DNA of 64,000 bases, taken from NCBI GenBank assembly GCA_011317545.1, contig WUJK01000003.1, forward strand, positions 3,658,001 to 3,722,000, in the 5' to 3' direction. The notes beneath the pieces are model-generated. The model was given only the letters and a program-made list of their open reading frames with translations. It was not told where the DNA came from and made no database searches. A program made the translations under genes and the position numbers. How positions within the stretch are numbered: position 1 is the stretch's first letter; each line of letters begins with the position of its first letter. This DNA comes from Coniella vitis. Its lineage: Eukaryota > Ascomycota > Sordariomycetes > Diaporthales > Schizoparmaceae. Shown here one piece after another: positions 38,480 to 50,329 of the stretch.

Positions 38480-41400
38480 TCAATGGCCACCACTCGCAAC
38501 AATATCATTATCAAACAAAGGCTGCTGCGGCTCGGACGACAGTGACGGTTGCGATGTTTGTAGCAGAGACCTTGCCGCAAGACTCTGCCCTACCCGAGCA
38601 ACGTCGTCCTTGGCTATTGGTGGTGGTGGTGGTGGTGGCAGAGACGCACTTGCGTCTGACTTCGCAGCAGCAGCAGCAGCAGCATCCTCGATTCCATTCT
38701 CCCCCGTGTCTAGTGGTAGCTTCGTCGTCGGTAATGCCATGTTGAGACCAGCTAACCCACCAGACACCGGGGCGGAGGCGTCGCGGACAAAAGAGCCGGG
38801 CGCCTCGGGAGAAGAAGAAGAAGAAGAAGAAGCACCACTTGGTCTTTGACTATTTTGTTGCAAAGCCTGGGAACAGCCACCCCCACTACTACCCTTTTGC
38901 AGCTTCCTCAACGCCCTCTGCATCCCTTCGAGCCTCATCTTTTCCACGACAAGCATGCCTCTAGCCAGCTCGCGTATTGCGCGCCGTCCCATCTTTTCGT
39001 GCAAATCCTGCCATCCCGCCAGCTCCGCCGCGACCGTCTGCTGCGTGTACCGCAGCTCACGAGACAAGTTCTCGACCTCTGTCTGGCCCGCACGCACGCG
39101 CTCTTCGCGCTCCTCGTTGAGGCGCTGGCGAGTATCGTCGAGCAGCCCAAGCGGCCATCTCGTGGAGCGAGACAAGGACGAGTAGTTACGCTCGACGGAG
39201 CGGCGCACGCTGTTGATTTGGTTGATGAGGCGTGGCGGCCGCGTGAGCGCAGTGAGGATGGCATCAATGGTAGACTGCAGCGCCAGCTGCGAGGAGTGGA
39301 AGGTCGCGTACGGGTTCATGGTCGTCGGGGAGAGCGCGCGCACATATGTCTCCAAGGCTGTGAGGTGGGTGGGGGGGAGGAAGGGGAGAGTCGACACTGC
39401 GCGGTGTAGGAGCACAGATGAATCGTAGAGGTCCAAGGCCGCATTGCCCACGACATTGGTCCGGCGCGCGACGCTCTTGGTGGAGTGGTTGACGCTGCGT
39501 ACATTTTCCCGGGCATGGTCAACGAACTGCTCGACTTCACGGATATCCTCGAGCGGTTCCAGCTCCTCGCGGACTTTTTCCACTCGCGTGTCAGCTTTGA
39601 GCTTGGTGCGCTGCTCCATCATGTCGAGTTGGAGATCGGGCACCAAGAAGAACTCCCAGAGCATCTCATGTGTCGCAAAAGTAGGATGTGCCAGGAGGAT
39701 ACGCAAGAACCAGTCCATCCGGATTTGTAGGTCTTTCAGAACAGCCCTGCTCGGTTTGACTGGGATTTGGAACGGCGAGCGCAGGCCAGCTATGGACGGT
39801 ATCCACGATGCTGGGTGTTCCATACACAGGAGCCGGGCCAAGTGCTCAAAGTCTGTCAATGAGCGTCTACACGTCGTCACAGCATAGCTATGCTTGTCCA
39901 CTGGCGCGCCCGATTTCAGCACAAAGCGGATGCTCGCGTCCTCCACAAAATAGGACCGTACAACGGCCGTCGTGCGAGACTCGTTACCCGGAGGTGCGCC
40001 AAACAGAACAAGGTCGTCAATCTTGTTGCGGACATCGTCGTCTTTGGCGAGGTCCACGGCCGTCAAGCCCCGCAGTTCCTTTGCAGTGACATCGACTCTG
40101 GCGTCTCCAAAAAAGGCCCGTACGACATCAAAGCGGCCGTATTTGCTGGCGACCATCAAGGGAGTAAACTTCCTATCATTGACTGCGTTCACATCTGCGT
40201 CGCATTTCTGTAGCACGCGCAGAGCAAGTTGCGCATCGTTGACAATATGCAGAAGCGTGTTCCCCTTTGCGTCGACGTGCTCGTCGAGATGTAGCGGCTG
40301 GCCGTCGCCTTGGTGTTGCATCGCCAATTCCAAGGCCTGCTGCACCATCACGTGATAGAGTGCATGATCGTAGGAGCGGCATATTGCGAACAAGGGTGTC
40401 TGTCCGTTCTTGTCCTGGAGAGTCCACGGCATGAGCCTGCCCCATTCGACAATGAGGAAGGGCGCATGGAACATGTAGTGTGCCACACTGCGGCCCCAGA
40501 CATCCTGTTTGGCAAAGTATAGCCTGATGCTCTCTTCGGTGATGGTGGGTTCGTTTGCGATGAAATTGAGCAAGAGCCTGATGAGCTGCTCATTGCCGAC
40601 CTGCACAGCGGCACTAAATAGAGTCGTCTCTTCATTGTTGCTGTCTTGCAGCACGACTTCTGGCGGGTAGTAGGATTTGCGATCCAGCAGGTACGCCAGT
40701 GCCTCTGGACGGTCGTTTTGCACGGCCATCATCAGTACAGACTCGCCAAACGAGTTTTGGGTCTGTGATAGCCGTTCAATAGAAGTGTCGCCTTCCATGC
40801 CGCTCCCGATTGTGCCGATACTCGCTGCATGGGAGTGGAACGATATCTCGGATCCACTGGATAGGCTTCGTACATCCATGGCCACTCTCTTGATTCGCTT
40901 CAATGGTGGAAAGGGAGCGTCTGATCCGTCCCCGAGGCCTTCTGGTTGGTGGAATGGAAAGACATGGCTCAGGTCGGATCCCATGGAGAAGCGCTCCGAG
41001 TTTGTCAATGCAATCGACGATCGCCTCGATGAGCCATTCGGATAGCTCCAACGACTACTGCTCATCGACGTCCGTCGGCTCGAGGCAACCGTATCGTCCT
41101 CGTCCACCGCGTCGTCCATCGCATTGCCACTTGGCTCCATGATCTTCTGCAGAGTGTCGACGCGGCCCTGCGCCGCTGCATCCCAGAGAACCTTGTTGCG
41201 GCGGCTCGCTCTGCGCAGCCCGGCCGAGTCGCGGTCCAGATACACAAGCACAGCTTCAAACGTGCTCAAGGCATACCCCATCTCGCCGCTATCTACATCT
41301 TCCACGAAGATGAAGTGGCGCATGTACAGAAACCGCGCTTGCAGATGCTTGATCTGTGCTCGGATGACGACAAAGAGCAGCAGCGAGACCAACGTATCCG

Positions 41401-42864
41401 CGTTGATGGTGAGGATGGTCTTTTCCGTAGGGGGCGTCACTGGTTGGCCATCCGCTGCGGCAGGCGCATCGCCCAGCTGGGTCAGAGACTTCATGGTCGA
41501 GAGCAGTATGTCCATCATCTCCTGCGGGCTTGCGGCATTGGTGATCTTCTTGAACTCGTCAATGGCTCTGGCGAGGCGCGAGATGAGCCCTTGTTTCCCG
41601 CGGTGGCCTCCTTCGATGGGTATCCCTAGCTGCGAAACATCCACAAAGTCCATTTGCCGTATCTTGGCCTCGAGTTCCAAGTCTTCAGGCCGCTTGAGGG
41701 CAGCTAGTCGGGGGAAGAGCAGGCTGTGCACGTTCTCGGTAACGTAGCGCTCAATCAACCGCTCCACAACAGGACCCGTCAGCTCCGTGGTCGCGCCCAA
41801 AAGTGACAGCTGCTGCTTGTCGACGCTTTGGAACAAATCAATCGCGTTCATGACGGCCGTTTCCAGCGAGACGCGAAAGACCTCTTCATCATCTTCGGCA
41901 TAAAAGGGCTCCAGAAATCGCTGCGGCTGCGATTCGCCATTCGCAAGCGGCTGTTGAATCTGCGACATGCTATTCGACCTCGCCTTCTTTGTGGCGGCAG
42001 CAATGGGCCCGTCTGGCGTAGGGTCCGGGATGTGAGAGGCCGAGGGCGGTGGCGGCAGCGGCCGTTCGATCACCAAGGCAAATTCGCGAAACAGCTTTTC
42101 GAGCCCTGCCTGCATCTGTCTCGCAATGATGGGGAAGTGTGTGAGCAGGTCATGGAAGCTCTTGATTTCCTTCTTTTTGGGCATCATGGCCGTTTCACTG
42201 GGCTCTGAGTGGGGTGGCAGGCCGTTTTGCTGCGGCATCGCCATGGTCCTCCGCGTGCCTTTCACGAATATTGCCGGTGTAATCTTGATCTCGTCCCACG
42301 AGCCGACGAGCGGCTGCGAAATGTAGTAGATGAGCCAGCCCCGAGGCTCCAGCGTATCCGAGTACCAGAGGGCATCGCCGAGAAGGTTCGCCGAGGCAAG
42401 CGTCTTGAATCCTGTTGCGGTCACCGCCCGGGGTCGTTGTTAGCTTGTACACGTCGGCAGCACGACCCATCGTCCATGGAGCACTCCTCACCTTTGTTTG
42501 TATAGACGACATTGTCTTTGATGACGACGTTCCTCCCATTGATTGTGTTGTACTGCTTGGCCTTGCCTCTCATCTCTCGCAGATTAGGCGGCGCGTCCTT
42601 GGGCCTGCCCGGGCCGTCGTTGTTTGCGCTGGGGGAGGCGCCCGCCGGCCGCGTCGGGTCGGGGATGCGCAAGACATGGCTAGCGAGAAAGTCATCGGTG
42701 GCGACCGTCTCGGCGATGGTGGCGCCGGGGGCGGCCTCGGCCTCGCGCGAGGTGAGGAGAACATCGGTTGTGGGCACGAGGAGGACGTGGAGCTGCACAG
42801 GACTGCACTGCGATGGGATTGGGCTCTTGAAGAAGGCGGCGAGGAATGGGTTTAGAGGTTGCAT
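38480..42864 (-). CDS. VPS9-domain Rab5-type GEF with ankyrin repeats and PX-like domain
   Basis: Two exons on the minus strand, 42864-42492 and 42411-38480 (intron 42412-42491, GTGAGG...CAG); 1434 aa. The start MQPLNPFLAAFFKSP opens a conserved N-terminal region that crosses the splice (VVYTNK-GFKTLASANLLGDALWY). A VPS9 domain covers about 340-515, with NADTLVSLLLFVVIRA (the key Asp about 463) and GYALSTFEAVL (Tyr about 504). Ankyrin repeats follow at about 680-980 (GNTLLHIVNDAQLALRVLQK, FTPLMVASKYGRFDVVRAFF), then a PX-like phosphoinositide-binding region (about 980-1130). A coiled-coil-rich part and an Ala/Ser/Glu-rich tail end the protein. VPS9 proteins load GTP on Rab5-class GTPases in endosomal and vacuolar transport. 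A conserved Pro of the VPS9 core appears to be Ser (TLVSLL). Confidence 0.85.
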
Positions 42865-44549
42865 TCATTCGACTGGAGCCCCGCGACGGCCTGCCGGATC
42901 TTTTCGATGCGCATCGATGGGTGGACGGGCTCGAGGAGGATGCGCGTGTAGCCCGCGGGCGTCGGCCGCGAGAGAGAGCGCGCGTGAAGCGTGAGTGAGT
43001 GAAGGAGTGTGACTGCGGCGGGACCTGATGTCACGGGTCGATGGTCCTGTATCGATGATATAATCCCGGACGGGGCTGGGACTGGTGGATCAGGCAGACG
43101 GACGGATTCGAGTCCTGCGTCGTTGGACGGATACGTGCGTGCATGCGCGGGTGCGTGAGCAGCAAGGCTGGCTGAGCAGACGGAGCTTGCAGAGCACAAA
43201 GCAAAGACGGACGACAGAAGAGTTGAGGGAGGTGCAAGGAGGGACTGATAGGCAGATGGACTGGCTGGCGTACAAAAGGGAGAGAGCTGAAGTTGCAGGT
43301 AGGCTGCATGTCTTAGCATGGCACCAAAGGCAATTCAGGAGACCTCAGCAGCAGTGGCAGCTGCTGCAGCAGCAAGTTCAGTACGGGCCAATCAGAGAGG
43401 GAAGCCCCACTATCAGTGGTCCACTGGGTGGCACCTGGAGCCCCCATGCAGCCTTGAGGCTGGGGCAGCTAGGCCCAGTGGAGACCTGGCAGCCTGGGTA
43501 CTGTCGGTGCTTACTACTATACATAGTACATAGTATATGTACTATTGTAGAGTGTTGCTGCAGATCCCCACTCAAACCAGAGTTCCATTTCATGCTTTCA
43601 CATGCTTCTCAATGCCATGCAAAGAACAGCGACCCCATTGTCCCTGGGATTGGAACCAGATAAGAAACCCAAGATTTCTCCCGCAAAGGCACTACCTAGG
43701 TATGCAAGTGACCACAGAAGCTGGCAAATCCTATTGGCGAGGGGGAAGGCGAAACGTATAAAATTCCAGATGGCATAAAAGCTTCCGGTCACTCAGCGGG
43801 CAAAAACGAACCTCAATCAAGTCCAGGCCTTGGAAAACCACCCCCCCACCCCCCAAACAGAAAGAACCCTTCAAATAGATATCTACAGATGCAGTTGCGT
43901 TGCTATCTTTCCAATCTACCATCTTCTTAGGACGGGCGATAGCATATTGCCGCAGTATTGGTACGGATCTCCCAATCAAACACACAAGTCCCACGCCGCC
44001 AAGCACTGAACCTATTCGCGTCATGACATCTAGATTGGAAGAGTCAAAGATAACCAAGTGGGACGGAACATGCACCATGTCTCAGTGCTGGAAAAGATGC
44101 AAATAGTATGGGAGCCAGTTATATCCGTGATTAGATCAAGTTCATAGGCAACCAAATATAAACACATGCCTTGTAGTTTCGTACTTGAGATGATGCATGT
44201 GATGATGAATAAGGACCGTCAATGTGCCAATCCTACAGAACCACAGTGAAAACGTGAGGAAACCGACCGCGCCTCAGAAAAGCACAACAAAAAGTAGCAA
44301 GCGACTGTGCCTATGATATCGTAAAAGATCCTTGAGCCTCCGAACGCCAACACGCCGCGAGAATGTAGACCCAGGTACCAACCCAAATAAAGCAACGCAG
44401 CCTGAAAAAAACATTCCTACCAAATTCCTGGTGATGTGGCAAAACACGCATTACGTGTTGAGCTTCGAGCTTGGGCACTTTCCCCGGCCATCGCTGATCG
44501 CTCCGTATCAAATCGTAGCGGGAATGTCAAAACAAAAGAAACATCGCAA
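42865..44549. other. Intergenic: upstream of the VPS9 gene, downstream of the PPPDE gene
   Basis: No coding region seen. It contains two overlapping copies of the TACATAGTA motif near 43519-43534. The first few hundred bases should be the VPS9-gene promoter and leader. Confidence 0.6.
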
Positions 44550-45295
44550 TCATTGTCGTTCGTGCCGACTTGCGTAGGCGGAACCGGGCCTGTCGCCAGA
44601 CCTCCGAGACGCCTCTTCTGCAGAGCTTCGTAAATCAATCAGCCGGGGCGCCTCGCTAGATGATCGCAGCATCCTGGACCTCTCATCCGAGTCACTCTCG
44701 TCATCGAGCAGATCGCCACCCTGTGTGTCATATTCCGGCGGCTCAATCCAGTCTCTGGGCACAATGCAAGGGAGAGCGACGCCAATACTTGCGGCTCTGT
44801 TGAGCCAGCCGGGACCGCTGCGGCCTGTGAGCCTCTGGCAGAGGTACGAGGTGAAGTGATTGCAGTTCTTGGTCAACAGGTTGTATGCCGTGCCTTGAAA
44901 CTCGTTCGAGACCTCGTGGAGGATTGCATCGATTTCATTCTGCGGAGACAGCGTGAATCCGTGTAGTATTTCTTGCTTGAATGTGCCACCGGGCGGCAGC
45001 GTCCTCGGCTTGGTCCAATAGACGCCCGTCACTCCGCGTTTGTCGTGCCCGCCGTATGCGTATTCTTTGCCGTTGATGACGACTCCAGAATGGAGCAGGG
45101 ACGATCCTACAGCCCACAGCAGCGTGGTTAGCTTGCCAGGCTGCGCTGTGTTAGCTACATGCAACCACAAGTGTACGGCCTTGAGATGCGTACTGGGAGC
45201 AAGTCATAGACGTTGATGACGATCTCGGATCTCTGCAGAGACAGAGTCGATCGATGAGACCGGGTCGACCTGGGCGACGATTTCTTTGGTGCCAT
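44550..45295 (-). CDS. PPPDE/DeSI-type thiol peptidase
   Basis: Two exons on the minus strand, 45295-45194 and 45140-44550 (intron 45141-45193); 230 aa. A short basic/Ser-rich start (about 1-22) is followed by a PPPDE domain beginning VINVYDLLPPGKLT. The catalytic pair is visible: His51 in LLHSGVVINGKEYAYGG and Cys127 in LLTKNCNHFTSYLC. Members of this family remove SUMO or ubiquitin-like modifiers, or act as deubiquitinases; which one applies here cannot be told. The C-terminal tail (about 175-230) is acidic, then Ser/Arg-rich and probably disordered. The gene is divergent from OLA1 across a 1.1-kb interval. Confidence 0.87.
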
Positions 45296-46399
45296 GGTGC
45301 CTGGTTTGCGTCGGGACGTCAGTGCGAGGACAGGATACCGTGGGCTCTGTCAAGTTATATGTCTTGTTGGCGGCCAAGGGTGCATGTGGCTGGCTTGGTT
45401 GATTGCGGCTCCGTCATCCAACGCAGCTGGTCACATGGCCGTGCGGGTGAAGGCGCGAGAACAAAGGCAAGAGCAGCTACGGCGCAGGAGCAGTCGCTGG
45501 AGAAGAGGGCCCGGCGATTCACTCGAGACGATCTGCTTTGAAACGGGGATTCTTTTTGTTCGAAACCTGGGGGCTCATGCGTTGGGTCGCAGACGGGTGG
45601 ATGGGTTACGTGACTGCTCAGTGCAAGCCGAAGAGAGAAGGGAGGGGAACGCCACCCGGCAGTCTGGGTTGGGCCCTTTGATACTTTGGCGTCGGACGCG
45701 CCCCTGCCCAGCTGACCCTTGGAACGTGGCTAGCCCAGGACGACGACGCACCAGAAGTCCGGCTGCACGCCTGGAAGCTAACATAGTAAGTACTATGTAC
45801 AAGGCCGCCCGGGTCTCTTTGCGGGGAAGCTGGAAAGGGCAAGCAGGCCAAGCAGGGAAAGCAGGCCAAGCTATCGGAGGCTGGTTTCTCCCGTTTCCGT
45901 TAGAGAGGGGATCTGGCCAACCCCGCCAGGTGCCCGGCAGGCAGCCGGCACCTAAGGTCGGAGACGATGCTTGGCCCCACGTCTGCGGAACCTTGGCATG
46001 AAAAGCAAAGGGCAGCTGCAAAATTTTGAGCTCGAGAGAGATTTGTCAACTCAACCTCTCTTCAACCTCCAATCCCCTCCATCACACATAGTGCTCTCTG
46101 TTTGACAGTTGTCGCTCATCGCAAGGCGTTCTCGGGAATCCAGCCATATTCCAGCGAGATCCTTGAACGAGAGAGAGACCGAGACCTGCAGCTATCGCAG
46201 ATACAAGAAGCTGACGGCGGGCTGGCAACAGCCCTTCCTAGTCGCGACCACGTCCTCGCTTCGGCACCCCCCGCTCTCCTTCTCTTCTCTCTCGCACACT
46301 TTTTCACCAGCCGCAGCTAGCTCTGCTTTTCATCCATTCCGCGTGCTTAGCTGCACGCTCCTCTACACACCCTCACGTTTCTACTCCAAGAAAAGAAAA
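45296..46399. promoter_or_regulatory. Divergent promoter region between the PPPDE gene and OLA1
   Basis: 1.1 kb separates two divergently transcribed genes and must carry both promoters. It holds one TACTATGTA motif near 45791, and a CT-rich leader of over 200 bp directly before the OLA1 start. No conserved open reading frame is seen. Confidence 0.5.
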
Positions 46400-48034
46400 A
46401 TGCCTCCCAAGAAGCAGGCCGAGCCCGAGAAGATCCTTCTCGGACGCCCGGGCAACAACCTCAAGAGTGGAATTGTAAGATCTCTTGGAATGCCCTCCTC
46501 CCCTCTCCCGTAACCCGACCACACGCATCTACAGGCCGTCCTCTGACTCTCTTTCAGGTCGGCCTTGCAAACGTCGGAAAATCCACCTTGTTCCAGGCTA
46601 TCACCAAGTGCCACCTGGGAAACCCCGCCAACTTCCCCTACGCTACAATCGAGCCTGAGGAGGCTCGCGTCATTGTCCCCGATGACCGCTACGACTGGTT
46701 GTGCGACAAGTTCACTCCCAAGTCTCGTGTCCCCGCCAACCTGACCGTGTACGATATCGCTGGCTTGACGCGCGGTGCCTCCACGGGTGCCGGTCTCGGC
46801 AACTCTTTCCTCTCCCACATTCGCGCTGTCGATGCCGTGTTCCAAGTTGTGCGCTGCTTCGACGATGCCGAGATTATCCACGTGGAAGGTGACGTGAACC
46901 CAACACGTGACCTGGACATTATTGCCGAGGAACTGCGACTCAAGGATATTGAGTTTGTGGAGAAGGCCCTTGAGGCACAGAAGAAGAAGACCCGCCAGGG
47001 CGGCCAAAGTCTGGAGCAAAAGAAGGCAAGACAAGAGGAAGAAACGATAGAAAAGATCCTTCAATGGCTCAAGGACGGCAAGGATGTCAGACACGGCAAC
47101 TGGGGCCCCAAGGAGGTAAGCTGTTTTTGTCATTTTTTCGTTTCCTTTCCTTTGCTTGTCCGTTATGTGTACTCAGTTTCCATACTGAGTGCACTTTACA
47201 TGATGACAAAGGGCCATAGTGCCCGAATTCTTAACCCAGCTCGTTGAATGCCTCACCTAAACAACGCAGAGTGCATACTGAGAGAAAATTTCGTCTGATT
47301 TTACCGATCCATCTCGCCTTTTCTTTTTGGCTCAGACTTGCGTCCTTGCGACTGGTTAGCTAACAATCGTGGATCATTAGGTTGAGGTGATTAACCCCTT
47401 GTTCTTGCTCACTGCCAAGCCCGTCGTCTTCCTGGTCAATCTGTCTGAGAAGGACTACATCCGTAAGAAGAACAAGCACTTGCCCAAGATTGCGGAGTGG
47501 TGCAAGGAGCATGCTCCTGGCGACCCAATCATCCCCATCTCCGTCTGCTTGGAGGAGCGTCTGTCGCAATTTGAGACGGATGACCAGGTCAAGGAGGAGT
47601 GCAAGAACATTGGTGCCGATTCTGCATTGCCCAAGGTCATTGTTCAGATGCGCAAGGTCCTCAACTTGGGCAGCTTCTTCACAGTGGGTCCTGATGAGGT
47701 GCGGCAATGGACTATCCGAAATGGCACCAAGGCCCCTCAAGCCGCTGGTGTTATCCACGGCGACTTTGAGAAGACCTTCATCCAGGCTATTGTCTACAAC
47801 TTCACTACTCTGAAGGAGCTTGGTGATGAAGCAGAGGTGAAGGCAAAGGGGAAGATGATGACCAAGGGTAAGGACTACGTTGTCCAAGACGGTGATATGT
47901 GAGTAGCCCTTTTTTCTTTTCCCACCCAGAAATACTGAGCGACCTTGCTCGCATGCCATGTGCCATCAGGGGGACACAGTGCTAACCTCTTGGACTACAG
48001 TCTACTCATCAAGGCTGGTGCTGCCAAGGGCTAA
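46400..48034 (+). CDS. ola1: Obg-like ATPase OLA1/YchF
   Basis: Four exons: 46400-46474, 46558-47115, 47381-47898, 48001-48034; 394 aa, the usual family length. The P-loop is GLANVGKS (27-34), the G3 motif DIAGL (91-95), and the G4 position reads NLSE (231-234) instead of the GTPase NKxD, which explains the known preference of this family for ATP. A helical insertion follows G3 (EKALEAQKKKTRQ region), and a TGS domain ends the protein (about 305-390: FIQAIVYNFTTLKELGD, then VVQDGDILLIKAGAAKG). The proteins bind ribosomes and influence translation, protein stability and stress response in the cytosol. All splice sites are standard and the frame is unbroken. Confidence 0.96.
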
Positions 48035-48541
48035 ACAAGCTGTTGCAATGGGAGAGCAAGATGATCAGGACGTCCTAGAATACCAAGCGACAGAAAAACA
48101 AAGAAAAAGCGCAATCCAACATGAGGTCTTGAACCGTTTCCAGCAGATGTGATACCCCTGAGATGCAGTATATGAAGCTTGATGTCTCGCTAGATCTTGA
48201 GGATCAATTGAATTGTCATGATGCTCCGTATTCATTGCATACTGCTCCACTTTGTCGCTGTGCCTTTTGATTATGCAAGTGTGCCCAGTTGCTGACAGGC
48301 TAGAGGGGGTCAAGCATGGAGGGCTGTGTATACCAACATGCAGTACTCAGGAGAGATTGCGCATGTATATGATATAGTAGCAGCTCAGTCGCCCAGAGAC
48401 AGACGCTGCTGATCTATAAGCAATAATGAGATGTACAAGGCAGCTGCATGAAAACGGCTTGGCAACTTTGCAGTAACTGGCACCATCAATAATGATCTGC
48501 TATATCTTTTCTCGTGATAATGGTTCTCTCGTGTCTGATAT
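48035..48541. other. OLA1 3' region up to the Copia insertion
   Basis: Ordinary unique sequence with no reading frame of interest. It ends in GATAT (48537-48541), the target site duplicated by the Copia element. Base composition shows no spill-over of RIP. Confidence 0.7.
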
Positions 48542-48756
48542 TGTGAAAGTGGCATTCAACCCTAACCCGAAAGCCATTATATCAGCCTGACAATGGGCTT
48601 TATATAAGCAGAACAATGGCTTCGGCAACACTTAAATATTCGAATAATAGCTCTTTTTTACAGCTAGATATATAGAAAATATATACTCTTTTAACCTCTC
48701 TTTTGTTTCGCCTATTTCAGCTGATAATTAAGCTTTATATATACTCTATTCTCTTA
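48542..48756 (+). repeat. 5' LTR of the Copia element
   Basis: Starts TGTGAAAG and aligns without gaps to 56160-56374. Its outer (left) roughly 130 bp keep CpA and TpG, while its inner part is converted to TpA. Confidence 0.92.
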
Positions 48757-49089
48757 GTTATAAGCCCGGATACGAGCTAAACGGCTAGAATCTCCTTTTC
48801 CTAAGTAAACGTATAAGCTTACTAGTTAAAATTACTTTTATTTAATATCTTTAATCCCTAATAACGGCGTAAATCGACTATCTAAGCCGTAAGGACCTAC
48901 TTTTCTTACGATAGCTTTAGAGGACTTTAAATATTAGGTAAAATATACGGATTCTATTACCTTTCCGATATAATATACTATACTTAGGGCCTATTATTAG
49001 CAAAAAGGTATCTAGTCCGATATAGACCCTAAAGACCCTAATACGTAAATAACTAGTCTAAGTATACCTATATAAGTATAATCGGATAA

Positions 49090-50150
49090 AATGCTATACG
49101 AAGGTCTTCTTAACGATTATAAGAAGACTTACGATAACTTAAACGAGGGATTCGTACCTCCGATATAGGAATAACGCTAGCGATTTTATAATAAATAGGT
49201 CCGAAACTACTAAATTAGTCTATCGGCCGAAAAGGAGAAGAAAATAACTATCGAAAAGATCGCTACCTAGATTAATAAAACGGTCCTAAACTCTCTACTT
49301 TAGCCTATTTATATAAACCTTACTAAGACTAAAGGTTAATAGATACTTAAGGACCTTATAAAGAAACTAAAGGAGGAACTATTACCTTCGGATATTATTA
49401 TATAAAACTTCGTTTACTAAAAATATCTCGTAGTTCTTAAAAAGGCTAGATATCCGACTTTAACCTCTAAATAGCTAAACGAGTATATATAAGCGTATAT
49501 TTAAGCTAAAGTAAATAACCTCCCTAAGGCTACGGGAATATATACTACGGAGCTATTTTTTATAGTTATTTAATATCGCTTAGCTTTAGATTAGGTAACT
49601 CGAATACTATAGGATTATATTATAAACTAGGCAATTAGTAAGGATATCCTATCTATTAAATACTATTCTAAGGCTTATTCTACCCTTCTCTTAATCGATT
49701 TAATCTTTAGTAAAGGGTTAAAGACGGGTATTAATATATTTAATACGCTAATCTATACTAACTTAGTATAAAACGGTAATTCTAATAAATCCTCTACTAA
49801 TAAGAAGCATTTAGATTATAAGTATTTATATAAAACTCTATCTTATTACTATAGCTAGTAATTATAAACCTATTAGTAGCTTAGATAGGTATATAACGGG
49901 ACGAAACCGGATAATACGGAGGCTATACTAAATAAGAAAGAGATCTACTATATATAATAGAAGTTAGGATTAAGGTAATATAAATACCTTATTAGTAAAC
50001 TTATTACGAAGAAATAGCTACCTAACGGCTAGAACCTATTAAACTTTCCTAGTTTAGGTAGTTCGGGCCGATTAGGGTAAACGAATAGTAATAATAAAGA
50101 TAATAAGTATATAAGAGGATACCTTAAAGGATAAATAGGGCTTAAAACGC
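49090..50150 (+). pseudogene. gag of the Copia element, RIP-broken
   Basis: The plus-strand frame contains recognisable short segments (for example KEELLPSDIII, KARYPTLTSK, KVNNLPKATGIYTTELFF) separated by TAA/TAG. The spacing fits a Copia gag with its downstream Cys/His-rich part near 49800-49860. Limits are approximate. Confidence 0.55.
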
Positions 50151-50329
50151 TTATATACTCTATTTCTTTATATCTTTTCCTTTAGTTATATTATATTTTA
50201 TACGTATATTTATATAAAGTATAATATATATAGTCTCTTTATCTTAGTTATTATAATCCTATTTAGCCTAAACTATAATAATAATTAACCCTAACCTACT
50301 CTTTTAGAACTAGTTTAATAAAGCCTTCT

